DNA of 64,000 nucleotides from Arthrobacter psychrochitiniphilus (GCF_003185915.1 NZ_QHLZ01000011.1:1-64000); one strand, 5' to 3'. Shown: positions 19,346-27,148, counted from the first letter of the stretch. The notes: generated from the sequence alone by a model not told the origin. Numbers and translations: made by a program.

Positions 19346-20149
19346 TTAGTCCCAGATGTTGTCCCCGCGCAGCGAGGCATCGGCGCCGCCGTCAGTGTAA
19401 ATGGTCTGACCCGTGGTGTGAGTGTTTTCCTCGCTCGTGAGCCACGCCAGCAGGCGGGAGATGACAACCGCTTCCGAGTGGTAGTTCAGCGGCATGGGCA
19501 CGTGGGAATCCACCATGGCGCGGCCTTCCTCGGTGGCCAGCAGCTGGGTTGTCATGGGAGAAATAACGGTTCCGGGTGCCACGGCATTCAACGGGATACC
19601 GGCTCCGGCCCAGGTGGGGGTGATGCTTTCGCGGCGTACCCAGCGGCTCAAGGCGCGCTTGCTTGAGGGGTAGTTCAGGTAGCCGGCTTCGGGGCCCTGC
19701 TCAGCCAGTGCTGTGCCCACGGCCACCGCGGCGGCCTCGTCGCCGGAAAGCAGCGCGTCCACCAGTTCAGGTGAGTTGGCCTGCAGCGATGCCATGGAGC
19801 TGACGACGGCGGCACGGGGGCTGGCGCTCTTGGCCAGTTCCGGCGCGAGTAATTCCAGGAATTCGGTGACACCGAAGTAGTTCACGCTCACGGTGAGCGG
19901 GATGGGTGCGGAGATTCCAGCGCAAGCGATGATGGCGTCGATCTTGCCACCGGCTGCGGCCAGGGCGTTCGCGGCAGCTTCCTTACGGCCAGCTGAAGTG
20001 CTGAGGTCTGCTTCAACATCGGCACCGCGCAGGTCCACGCCCACCACGGTGGCACCGCGGTCACGCAGGAGGTTGGCGGTGGCCAGGCCAATACCGGATC
20101 CGGCACCGGTGACAATGTAGTTGCGGGAAGTTTCAGTTGCGTTAGTCAT
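19346..20149 (-). CDS. SDR-family oxidoreductase
   Basis: This 267-residue short-chain dehydrogenase has the NAD(P)-binding TGAGSGIGLATA at the N terminus and the catalytic YPSSK. Several features, such as ADLSTSAGR and the short VNYFGV segment, recall 3-alpha-hydroxysteroid-dehydrogenase-like SDRs. The ATG at 20149 has AGGAG 9 nt upstream. It is the last gene of an SDR-MarR-SDR operon read leftward and follows MarR closely. The substrate is unknown; the operon layout suggests a detoxification or aromatic/steroid-like substrate, but this is inference. Confidence 0.78.
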   Translation of the reverse strand: MTNATETSRNYIVTGAGSGIGLATANLLRDRGATVVGVDLRGADVEADLSTSAGRKEAAANALAAAGGKIDAIIACAGISAPIPLTVSVNYFGVTEFLELLAPELAKSASPRAAVVSSMASLQANSPELVDALLSGDEAAAVAVGTALAEQGPEAGYLNYPSSKRALSRWVRRESITPTWAGAGIPLNAVAPGTVISPMTTQLLATEEGRAMVDSHVPMPLNYHSEAVVISRLLAWLTSEENTHTTGQTIYTDGGADASLRGDNIWD

Positions 20150-20161
20150 TATTTGCACTCC

Positions 20162-20701
20162 TCATGTTGTGATGTTGCGTGTTGTGGTGTTGCGCTCCGA
20201 TGAACCGGAGGATGTCTTGTTCTGAAATTGTGCTGCCAGCGCCATGGTTGAGCGTTCCAGTTTTTGCAAGGATCGCAACAACTCATCGCGTTCAGTCGGG
20301 CTCCAGCCGTGGAGCAGGTCATCAACTAGTCCACTTCCTGCCCGGACAAAGGTGCTGGCCACCTGATAACCGGACTCTGTCAGGGCAAACTGGTGAGCCC
20401 TGGCGTCGTCCGGATCAGAGATTTTTTCGGCTAGGCCGGCAGCCATGAGCCGCTGGGCGATCTTGCTGACGTTCGAGGGCCCGGTGACCATGTTGCGGGA
20501 AAGCAGGGAGGGCCGTTGTGGTCCTTGGGTTGAGAGCATGGTGACCATTTTTATGGCCCCAGGATCCAACTCAACCCCTTCCCTGGCAACTACGCCAGTC
20601 AGAAAGTCCGGGGCTGACCATTCGCTGATGATGCGCGTGAGCGCTTCTATCAGAGCTGCCCTGTCCTCATCTGCGGGCGTGTGGCCTGCGCCATTAGGCA
20701 T
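20162..20701 (-). CDS. MarR-family regulator
   Basis: The 179-residue winged-helix regulator has the MarR core at about residues 30-145 (recognition-helix region near GPSNVSKIAQRLMAAGLAEK, wing with DPDDARAHQFALTESG). It lies between two SDR genes on the same strand. Its frame overlaps the upstream SDR by 8 nt when started at ATG 20701, which has GGTGG upstream; a second ATG at 20713 is possible. Two identical-type palindromes upstream of the operon at 21468-21511 are its likely binding sites, making it an autorepressor that senses an SDR substrate. Confidence 0.83.
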   Translation of the reverse strand: MPNGAGHTPADEDRAALIEALTRIISEWSAPDFLTGVVAREGVELDPGAIKMVTMLSTQGPQRPSLLSRNMVTGPSNVSKIAQRLMAAGLAEKISDPDDARAHQFALTESGYQVASTFVRAGSGLVDDLLHGWSPTERDELLRSLQKLERSTMALAAQFQNKTSSGSSERNTTTRNITT

Positions 20702-21437
20702 TTGTACCACCATCTACTGGCAGCACCACGCCCGTCACGAAGCTAGACTCTTCCGAGAGTAGCCAAACTACTGCGTTGGCGATTTCTTCGGGCTTACCGA
20801 GGCGGTGCATGGGGACTTCAGCGGCGTAGCCAGCCTTGGCCTCTTCCGGGAGCTCGGCCAGGGATGCCGTTTCAATTGCTCCGGGGGCCACTGCGTTGAC
20901 CCGGATCCCCTGTTGGGCGTTTTCAAGAGCAGCGCTGCGGGTCAGGCTGATTACGCCGTGCTTGGCCGCACCGTAGGGCGTGAGCTGAGGCGTGGCGCGG
21001 ATCCCGGCAATTGAGGCGATGTTGACAATGTTGCCACCGCCATTGGCCCGGAAGTGTGAGATCTCAGCCTGCATGGACAAGAACGTGCCGCGCAGGGTGA
21101 CGTTGATGGTTCGGTCCCACTCAGGCAAGGTAAGGTCCTGCAGCTCCTTGGGCATGGATCCAATGCCGGCATTGTTTACTGCCAAGTGGAGTCCACCAAA
21201 AGTTTCCACCGCAAATTCTACGAGTGCGGTGACGTCCTCGGGAGAACTGACATCGGCACGCTGGTAGGCGGCGTTGCCACCAGCTTCTACGATGAGCGCA
21301 ACAGTTGCCGCACCGGCCTCGTCATTGACATCCGAGACAACAACAGCTGCCCCTTCGGCTGCCAAACGCTGAGCAATGGCACGGCCAATCCCGGCGCCGG
21401 AAGCGGTGACAAGAGCTACTTTGCTTTCGAAAAACAT
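20694..21437 (-). CDS. SDR-family oxidoreductase (FabG-like)
   Basis: The 247-residue classical SDR has TASGAGIGRAIA for NAD(P), NNAGIG, a catalytic Ser near IASIAG, YGAAK and a C-terminal VVLPVDGGTNA. It is the first gene of the SDR-MarR-SDR operon. The sequence alone does not give the substrate; cyclohexanol/alcohol-type or 3-oxoacyl reduction are options. Its promoter region contains the two CTGTC-N5-GACAG palindromes. Confidence 0.82.
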   Translation of the reverse strand: MFFESKVALVTASGAGIGRAIAQRLAAEGAAVVVSDVNDEAGAATVALIVEAGGNAAYQRADVSSPEDVTALVEFAVETFGGLHLAVNNAGIGSMPKELQDLTLPEWDRTINVTLRGTFLSMQAEISHFRANGGGNIVNIASIAGIRATPQLTPYGAAKHGVISLTRSAALENAQQGIRVNAVAPGAIETASLAELPEEAKAGYAAEVPMHRLGKPEEIANAVVWLLSEESSFVTGVVLPVDGGTNA

Positions 21438-21467
21438 GATTTCTCCTTTTTCTCAACCAATTATTTA

Positions 21468-21511
21468 CTGTCCTAAAGACAGCATACTCCTTTTTACTGT
21501 CTTGTCGACAG
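21468..21511. promoter_or_regulatory. Two CTGTC-N5-GACAG operators upstream of the SDR-MarR-SDR operon
   Basis: CTGTCCTAAAGACAG at 21468-21482 and CTGTCTTGTCGACAG at 21497-21511 are both flanked by A and CA. Start-to-start spacing is 29 bp. Both palindromes are perfect in the arms, lie 31-74 nt upstream of the first gene, and are probably bound by the MarR protein of the operon. Confidence 0.7.
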
Positions 21512-21538
21512 CAAATTTTTAAGGTGTTCCTGGATCTG

Positions 21539-21577
21539 CATGAGGGCCCGCACGCGCCAGGCGTGAGGGCCCTCATG
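21539..21577. terminator. Strong hairpin in a divergent intergenic region
   Basis: CATGAGGGCCC-g-CACGC pairs with GCGTG-a-GGGCCCTCATG, followed on the plus strand by a CTTTTATT stretch. It looks like a rho-independent terminator, yet both flanking genes read away from it. Confidence 0.65.
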
Positions 21578-21694
21578 ATGTGGCTCTTTTATTGGCTAGT
21601 ACTCTCCGAGCACCACCGTGGCCACCTCGCAAAGGATAGCTAACCGGTGCTGTTCTAGAGGCAACTGAAGCTAGCACGGGTAGACTCCCTCATC

Positions 21695-22549
21695 ATGAGC
21701 CTCGAGAGTCCTGCAAGCACCAAGACCATTCAGGCCGTCTTCCTTGACGTGGACGGCACCTACGCAGATTATGGGGTTGTCCCAGCCGCGCATGAACAGG
21801 CCGTCAAGGATGCAAGGGCGGCCGGACATAAGGTCCTTATCTGCACGGGACGGCCTCTGCCAATGCTCCCCCCAAGTATCCTTGGCGCCGGATTCGACGG
21901 CGTGGTGGCAAGCGCTGGCGCGTACCTTGACGTTGGCGGTGAGGTACTCATTGATCGACGCTTTTGCGCTGACCTCGCAGCTCGTGCCCTCGCAGTATTG
22001 GACGCACACAACGCGGTTTACATCCTCGAGGCGCAAGACGCCATTTATGTCTGCGCTGCAGCCGAAGCCCGGCTCCGGGCACACATCGAAGCGCACTTTG
22101 CCAACGCACCGGCGCAGCTGAGCAAAGGTTCCGCCTCCATCTTGGACAAGCTTGTCCCGTTGGCTGATCTTAGTTCCGTGGTATTCGCCAAGATCTCCGT
22201 CTTTTCCTCCCCTGCGCCCATGACGGAACTTGTGGCCCAGATCGGTGCTGGCATTGACGTGGTGGAAAATTCCATCGCCGCAGAGGGGCTCCACGCCGGG
22301 GAATTATTCCAAGCTGGAATCAGTAAGGCTGACGGCGTTGCTGCCGCCATTGCGTACCTTGGTATCACGCGAGAAAACACCATCGCTTTTGGTGATGGGC
22401 ACAACGATCTGGAAATGCTCGCTTTCGCAGGGCTCGGCGTTGCCATCGAGGGATCCCCTACAGAATTGTTGACTATTGCAGATGCCACCGCCCCACCTCC
22501 ACGTAAAAACGGTATCGCCACAGCTTTTGCCTTGCTCGGACTGAACTAA
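21695..22549 (+). CDS. Cof-type HAD-superfamily hydrolase
   Basis: This 284-residue phosphatase of the HAD IIB (Cof) class has nucleophile motif FLDVDGT near the N terminus, motif II CTGRP, a cap domain in the middle, GISKADGVAAAIAYLGI with the conserved lysine, and motif IV FGDGHNDLEML. It probably acts on sugar phosphates or flavin-type phosphomonoesters in the cytoplasm; the substrate cannot be read from sequence. It is monocistronic, divergent from the SDR operon, and followed by a 17-bp direct repeat that begins at its stop codon. Confidence 0.85.
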   Translation: MSLESPASTKTIQAVFLDVDGTYADYGVVPAAHEQAVKDARAAGHKVLICTGRPLPMLPPSILGAGFDGVVASAGAYLDVGGEVLIDRRFCADLAARALAVLDAHNAVYILEAQDAIYVCAAAEARLRAHIEAHFANAPAQLSKGSASILDKLVPLADLSSVVFAKISVFSSPAPMTELVAQIGAGIDVVENSIAAEGLHAGELFQAGISKADGVAAAIAYLGITRENTIAFGDGHNDLEMLAFAGLGVAIEGSPTELLTIADATAPPPRKNGIATAFALLGLN

Positions 22550-22585
22550 TCTAAGCCAGTCCAGAACCAATCTAAGCCAGTCCAG
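22548..22585 (+). repeat. Two direct copies of a 17-bp sequence
   Basis: AATCTAAGCCAGTCCAG occurs at 22548-22564 and 22569-22585, with a 21-bp period. The first copy overlaps the HAD stop codon. It looks like a small slippage duplication at the border of a decayed region. Confidence 0.8.
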
Positions 22586-22594
22586 TGTGCCGGG

Positions 22595-23125
22595 TTGCCC
22601 GGCCCACCGCGGACGGAAGCCAGCGCGTTGCGGCTCCTTCCTGCCCTTCTGGCACGCATCATTGAATCACTGCCGCTGTTCTGGCCCGGAGAGCATCTCA
22701 TCCAAGCCCCAACCACTCGAAAGTTCACTATCAGCGCCTCACTCCTGAGCCACGCAAACAAGGTGCGAGTCATCGATTCTCAGGGTAAGGATTTGGCGCA
22801 GGGCTCCCCCACTCTCAGTGCCGAGGCACTAAAACACTCACTCGGGGCAGAGATACCCTGCGGTGAGTACAAGTCCCTGTACTGCAAGACGGGCACTCTG
22901 TATAGGATCGTCACCATGAGCAATACCGCTCAGTTCTCCCACCCCAAATCCGTGCGTTTAGCCCTTCTCTTAGCTGCCGCGGCCACGTCCTTAGCTCTTA
23001 CTGGCTGCGGGTCCGCCAGTGGCCCCTCACACCACAACAACCCAGCTTCATGACGTCATCTCTGATGCGGGGGTATGAAAATGCAACCCAGGGAGGACGG
23101 TTTCATTGTTCCCGCCCAGGGTCAG
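22595..23125 (+). pseudogene. Remnants resembling CopC and PCuAC copper-binding proteins
   Basis: Three pieces are visible. Around 22720-22890 the frame encodes a segment like the middle and end of a CopC domain (VRVIDSQGKDLAQGSPT, then GEYKS). At 22916-23053 there is a clean lipoprotein signal peptide (hydrophobic run ending LALTGCG, lipobox Cys) that stops after about 45 residues. At about 23072-23120 another frame gives MQPREDGFIVPAQGQ, like the middle of PCuAC copper chaperones. CopC and PCuAC genes are often neighbours in actinobacteria. The pieces are too short for function and appear joined by deletions. The identification rests on weak similarity read by eye. Confidence 0.5.
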
Positions 23126-23155
23126 AAAGCCGGAAATTCCACGGACGGTACGGGT

Positions 23156-24493
23156 TCATGGAATTTGGTGACGCGCGGGCCGTGCCAGGCCCAGGTTTTC
23201 ACGCAGCGTACTTCCTTCATAGGCCGTACGGAACAGCCCGCGTTCCTGCAGGATCGGAACCACCAAGTCAACAAAGTCCCGCAGTGAATCGGGGTACGCG
23301 GGGCACATCAGGTTGAACCCATCGCACGCCCCAGATTCAAACCAGGCCACCATTTCATCCGCCACCTCGGTGGGGGTACCAATCATGGTGGCATGGCCTC
23401 CCCCGGCGGCCAGAAAACCCAGCAATTCGCGCAGTGTGGGCTTCTTGGTCTCGATAATGCGTGCCACGGTGAGGTACCGGCCTTGAGGGCCGGTAAAGGT
23501 GGAAGCTGGCGCCAATGGCGCCACCAGATCATCCAGCCCATGAGTACGGTAATCCATGCCCGTGAAAATATTGAGCTGAGTGATGGCCGCATCAATGTCC
23601 AAGTAGGCATCCAGCGCCCGTTTCTTCGCCAAGGCCTCTTCACGGCTTGCGCCCACATATGTCACAAGACCCGGGAGCACAGGAACCTGCGTCCCAGCAC
23701 GGCCTGCAGCGTCCAGGCGCCTTCTGATGTCTGTGGCGAACTCAAGTGCGGAGTCCTGATCCCAAGACACCGAGTAAATAGCTTCGGCAAAATGAGCAGC
23801 AAAGTCCCGCCCAGCCTCGGAGGAACCGGCTTGAAAGAGCACCGGGCGCCCCTGCGGAGAACGCGGCACGTTCAGTGGCCCAGCCACCTGGAAGTACTTG
23901 CCAACATGGTTAATGGGCTGGATCTGCTCCGGATCAAGGAACATTCCCTTCTCCCGGTCTCTTGGCAATGCCTCATCCGACCAAGAGTCCCACAGTTGCC
24001 CTAACACCCGCACAAATTCATTGGCCCGTTCATAACGTTCCGCGTGAGAGGGCAGGGCCGCAAAACCATGGTTTTGCGCCTCGGCATCAAACATGGAAGT
24101 CACAATGTTCGCACCCACCCGGCCCCCGCTGATGTGATCCAGTGATGCCAGCATGCGTGCTGCGTGAAAGGGCGTGTAGAAACTTGAGGAGACCGTGGTG
24201 ACCAGGCCAATGTGCGTTGTGGCCCGGGCCATGGCGCTCAACGCCGTAATCGGCTCAAGAAGCCCGGGTACCCCGGCAGAATACTGGCGGTTGACGGCGT
24301 GCCCGTCGGCGAAGAAAACCGCGTCAAGACAGCCGGTTTCGGCCAGCTGGGCTAGTTCCTCGAAATACTGTATTTGCCCAACCCGGGCTGCACTGGACTC
24401 AGGATGCCGCCAGCCCATGGTGTGGTGTCCGGCCCCGAAAAGGAACGCGTTGATGTGCATCGCCCGGATTGTGGGGCAGGAGAGCGTTTCCAT
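23156..24493 (-). CDS. LLM-class FMN-dependent monooxygenase (NtaA/SnaA/DszA type)
   Basis: This 445-residue bacterial-luciferase-like monooxygenase has the family N terminus HINAFLFGAGHHTMGWRHP, DAVFFADG, ISGGRVGANIVTS and RPVLFQAGSSEAGRDFAA, and a C-terminal GTPTEVADEMVAWFE. Members oxidise or cleave C-N and C-S bonds with FMNH2 from a separate reductase. It starts 2 nt after the SDR stop and shares its riboswitch-controlled transcript, so thiamine or a thiamine breakdown product is the logical substrate area; the thiazole ring of thiamine contains a C-S bond. No such role is established to my knowledge. An internal Met at residue 12 is an alternative start. Confidence 0.85.
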   Translation of the reverse strand: METLSCPTIRAMHINAFLFGAGHHTMGWRHPESSAARVGQIQYFEELAQLAETGCLDAVFFADGHAVNRQYSAGVPGLLEPITALSAMARATTHIGLVTTVSSSFYTPFHAARMLASLDHISGGRVGANIVTSMFDAEAQNHGFAALPSHAERYERANEFVRVLGQLWDSWSDEALPRDREKGMFLDPEQIQPINHVGKYFQVAGPLNVPRSPQGRPVLFQAGSSEAGRDFAAHFAEAIYSVSWDQDSALEFATDIRRRLDAAGRAGTQVPVLPGLVTYVGASREEALAKKRALDAYLDIDAAITQLNIFTGMDYRTHGLDDLVAPLAPASTFTGPQGRYLTVARIIETKKPTLRELLGFLAAGGGHATMIGTPTEVADEMVAWFESGACDGFNLMCPAYPDSLRDFVDLVVPILQERGLFRTAYEGSTLRENLGLARPARHQIP

Positions 24494-24495
24494 CC

Positions 24496-25260
24496 TTAGT
24501 TCATGACCAATCCGCCGTCGACTACAAGGTTCTGCCCCGTGACGGCTCGGGACCAGGGTGAGGCGAAGAATAGTGCTGCGTCAGCAAATTCGGCCGGGGT
24601 AGTCACCTTACGCAGTGGGGTACCACCGGCAATCAGTTCAAAGACTTCCTCTGGGGTGGCCGCTGAGGCGTCAGTGGTGCGCAGCAATCCCCCGGAGACC
24701 ATGTTCACGCGAATATTGGACGGGCCTAGATCGGCAGCAAAGGTCCGGGTCAGTGCCAGCAACGCCGCTTTGGCGGCGGTGTAGTCGTGGTAGGGCACTA
24801 CCGGGTTTTGAAACAGGTTGGTGCCGATGTTGATGATGGAGCCCCACCCTGCAAGAGCCATGCCTGGAAGCGCCGCCTGAATCGTGTTAAGCGCACCTCC
24901 CACAACACCGGAGAACTGTGCCGTGAACTCACCGTATTCAATGGCATGGGCTTTGGAACGGCCGTCCCCGTTGAAGGAAAAATCAGGCAAGGCATTGTTG
25001 ATCACGGTGGTAATGGGTGCAGAGAAATACTCCGCAGCAGCTGCCACCATGTCCTGTACCTCTTGGGTGTTGGTGACATCTGCCCTCAGCGCAATAGCTT
25101 GCTCGGGACCGCTTTCGGCGGCGAGTCTCTGGGCTGATTCCTCGCTGTTGCGGTAGTTCAGCACCACTTTGGCGCCTTCCCGGGCAAAGGAGCGTGCCAC
25201 ATCCGCGCCTAGGCCTCGGCCGGCTCCAGTGATCAGTACAATTTGGTCCTTGATTTGCAT
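24496..25260 (-). CDS. SDR-family oxidoreductase under TPP riboswitch control
   Basis: The 254-residue short-chain dehydrogenase has TGAGRGLGADVA, the Asn-rich INNALPDF in place of NNAG, a catalytic YTAAK and a C-terminal NLVVDGGLVMN. It is the first gene after the TPP riboswitch and is followed 2 nt later by the LLM monooxygenase. The ATG at 25260 is preferred: GAAGGG, the ribosome site that the riboswitch can mask, lies 8 nt upstream. A GTG at 25269 is in frame but too close to that site. It is possibly a dehydrogenase for an alcohol formed during thiamine or hydroxymethylpyrimidine/thiazole salvage (inference). Confidence 0.85.
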   Translation of the reverse strand: MQIKDQIVLITGAGRGLGADVARSFAREGAKVVLNYRNSEESAQRLAAESGPEQAIALRADVTNTQEVQDMVAAAAEYFSAPITTVINNALPDFSFNGDGRSKAHAIEYGEFTAQFSGVVGGALNTIQAALPGMALAGWGSIINIGTNLFQNPVVPYHDYTAAKAALLALTRTFAADLGPSNIRVNMVSGGLLRTTDASAATPEEVFELIAGGTPLRKVTTPAEFADAALFFASPWSRAVTGQNLVVDGGLVMN

Positions 25261-25265
25261 CGCAT

Positions 25266-25424
25266 GCACCCTTCAGTAGTGCGAAAGGATGCCAGGAACG
25301 CTCCAATACGCCACCCTAAGGGCTACGAATCGTCATTGCTGCAGGACCGGCATCCCTTCGCTCGGATTATCGAGATCAGGTTCAACGGGTCTAGCTCTCA
25401 GCCGCCAGGCGGCACCCCGTGTCG
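25266..25424 (-). promoter_or_regulatory. TPP (THI-box) riboswitch with translational switch
   Basis: Read on the minus strand, 25424-25349 carries the THI-box aptamer: ACACGGGGTGCC, GGCTGAGA, then ACCCGTTGAACCTGATC, ATAATC and GCGAAGGGATGCC. Downstream, GGCATCCTTTCGC (25293-25281) can pair over 13 nt with the aptamer end GCGAAGGGATGCC, with one G-U. Alternatively it can pair with the ribosome site GAAGGGTGC (25274-25266). When TPP holds the aptamer closed, the linker is free to mask the ribosome site, so expression would be off in excess thiamine. Motif match is direct; the switching model is inference. Confidence 0.92.
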
Positions 25425-25479
25425 TGTCCACCGCCCAAGCTACCACGGTTGCAACTCCGGGGCGCATCTGGGTCACAGT

Positions 25480-25528
25480 GCTTTAGGCTTTAGGCTTTAG
25501 GCTTTAGGCTTTAGGCTTTAGGCTTTAC
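25480..25528. repeat. Heptanucleotide tandem repeat, about seven copies of GCTTTAG
   Basis: Six perfect GCTTTAG units run from 25480 to 25521 and are followed by one variant, GCTTTAC. It lies about 55 nt upstream of the riboswitch aptamer on the transcript strand and just after the end of the 25541-26020 gene. Such repeats change copy number by slippage. Confidence 0.95.
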
Positions 25529-25540
25529 GCTGTGGGCGGG

Positions 25541-26020
25541 TCACCCCTTGGCGGGGTCGACGTCCTCCACGTACGTTTTTCCATCTGCTCCCGTTTTGAT
25601 CAGGTAATCATTACCGGCTTGTTCCACGGCGTTTTCCCCTGCTTGAACAGCGCGGTCAGTGGCGGGTTCGTCAATGGCGGAACGTTCCGCGTCACCAAGA
25701 ATAGCGCCCAGACCTTGGGAGTCTTGGGTTGGTTCTCCGGGCGGAATCACTTCCCCATGTCCACGGGCGTCAGGTGCCTCGCTGACGGCGGTCTGACTCA
25801 TGTCCGCGAAGGTTTGCTGGCCTTGGTGAGACCAACTGACATGGACGGATGCCGAGCCGTCATCCGGTGTTTTCACCACCGTTTCGATGGCGTTTTCCGG
25901 CGCTCCCATTGCCTGCAGCTTCTGCTGGTAGGAGCCCACCAATTCTTTCAGGGATTCGGGCGTCCAATCGCCATCCTGGAGTCGGATGGAGATTTCTACT
26001 GGTTCAGCACTGTAATTCAT
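25541..26020 (-). CDS. Hypothetical acidic protein
   Basis: This 159-residue soluble acidic protein has no membrane segment or signal peptide. The start at 26020 has AGGAG 7 nt upstream. The N-terminal half (ISIRLQDGDWTPESLKELV, then KTPDDGSASVHVSWSH) looks like a small alpha/beta domain; the C-terminal half is polar and repeats D/E/P/T-rich segments up to a final DVDPAKG. I do not recognise a family. It precedes DUF892 and other stress-type genes, so a stress or dormancy role is possible by context only. Confidence 0.65.
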   Translation of the reverse strand: MNYSAEPVEISIRLQDGDWTPESLKELVGSYQQKLQAMGAPENAIETVVKTPDDGSASVHVSWSHQGQQTFADMSQTAVSEAPDARGHGEVIPPGEPTQDSQGLGAILGDAERSAIDEPATDRAVQAGENAVEQAGNDYLIKTGADGKTYVEDVDPAKG

Positions 26021-26151
26021 TTTTTCTCCTGGCAGTTGGGCAGATAGTGGTTTGCTTACAGAGGGCATTGCTGGTCATGAAAGTAAGCGCGGCAACGCTT
26101 CCTTCGCGCGCTAACGGCCGGCGCACTCACGCCGGGATTTAGGATCAGCAA

Positions 26152-26715
26152 CTAGACGCTTCCCGGGGGCAGGTAGGGCGGAACCTCAATCACAGCATGG
26201 CCAGCACCGTTTGCACCATCTTGGTCTCTGGCATCCGCCTGGGCCAGAGTGTCCGCGGCTGCCCTCAGTTTTTCAAGGGCTAGCTGCTCCCGTGAGTAGT
26301 TTTGACTCAAGAGTGGAACTGCTTCGGTGACGTCGAGGGATTTTGCTTGTAGGAGGAGAGACTCGTACACGGCCACCTCATGGTGCTGGCTTTCCAAAGC
26401 CCCGGCAACAACAACAGCGTCTACGAGTGTGTTGTCAGTTTTGGCCATAAAAGATTTCAATTCTTTGGCCAGACCCTTGGTAGTGGGCGAGGGATGCTGG
26501 CTGTTTTCCTTACCCATCAATGCCAGGCACTGTTCCAGATTCTCAATGTTCAGCCGGGTTTCTTGGGCATGTTCGTCAAAGAATTCCGTGAGAACACTGC
26601 GCATCGCTGACTTTGACAACTCCTCCATCAAATCCAAAGAATCGTGTTCCATGGTCAGCGCAGTTCCAAGCTTGTAGCAAAAAATCTCATCAAGTGTTGT
26701 GAATCGTTCAAACAT
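26152..26715 (-). CDS. DUF892 / YciE-YciF ferritin-like protein
   Basis: This 187-residue all-helical protein begins FERFTTLDEIFCYKLGTAL and shows the two-repeat helical pattern of the DUF892 family, with SAMRSVLTEFFDEHAQET and ALESQHHEVAVYESLLLQAK carrying the E/H residues expected to bind a di-metal site. E. coli YciE/YciF are general stress proteins with a ferritin-like fold. The upstream reading frame ends inside its first codons (8-nt overlap), so the two are co-translated. The C terminus is Pro-rich and unstructured. Confidence 0.8.
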   Translation of the reverse strand: MFERFTTLDEIFCYKLGTALTMEHDSLDLMEELSKSAMRSVLTEFFDEHAQETRLNIENLEQCLALMGKENSQHPSPTTKGLAKELKSFMAKTDNTLVDAVVVAGALESQHHEVAVYESLLLQAKSLDVTEAVPLLSQNYSREQLALEKLRAAADTLAQADARDQDGANGAGHAVIEVPPYLPPGSV

Positions 26716-26968
26716 AGCGTTTCCTCCACAATCGTTTTGGCACGTAGTGAAACAAGTCTTCTTGCTGCGTCAGTTCTAGGACGCCCTCCTCGTTTCTAGA
26801 CTCTAACCACCCAGTGAACAAATATCCAAGATCTTCCTGAGGTAATCGCCGTGAAAATTCAGCGTTATCCGTATGGATATCTCCGTTGGGACGGCTCCTT
26901 GCAGGAACCCCGGCAGGAATCAATGTCACTGCTTTCCAGCAATACTCAGGACCGGCCTTCCACCGCAA
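26708..26968 (-). CDS. Small hypothetical protein upstream of DUF892
   Basis: An 86-residue frame starts with TTG and overlaps the DUF892 start by 8 nt. The product is basic at the C terminus (PKRLWRKRYV) and contains PAGVPARSRPNGDIHTDN; no family is recognised. The tight overlap argues for a real gene, but the TTG start has no clear ribosome site and the true start may be downstream. Confidence 0.45.
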   Translation of the reverse strand: MRWKAGPEYCWKAVTLIPAGVPARSRPNGDIHTDNAEFSRRLPQEDLGYLFTGWLESRNEEGVLELTQQEDLFHYVPKRLWRKRYV

Positions 26969-27148
26969 ATTTACGTATCTTGGCGTGCATTTAGTCCAAG
27001 AATGTGGTTAGGGTAGATGAGTCGATCCCGTTGGATCGATGGCAAAAACTCGAAATGCGTGCAGTATTGATGCACTGAGAGCAGTGCATGGAGACCGTTC
27101 TCAATTACGCCATACGAGTAAAGACTTTCTTGCACTTTAGGAGTAACC

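Noticed and set aside
22548..22585. CRISPR-like direct repeats
   Set aside because: There are only two copies with a 4-bp gap and no cas genes; it is a simple local duplication.
22595..23053. Novel 152-residue lipoprotein-tailed protein
   Set aside because: The lipoprotein signal peptide lies at the C-terminal end of the frame, where it could not work, and the whole looks like fused fragments.
25480..25528. Telomere-like repeat marking a linear replicon end
   Set aside because: The repeat is short, internal, flanked by ordinary genes, and actinobacterial linear ends use terminal inverted repeats, not simple heptamers.
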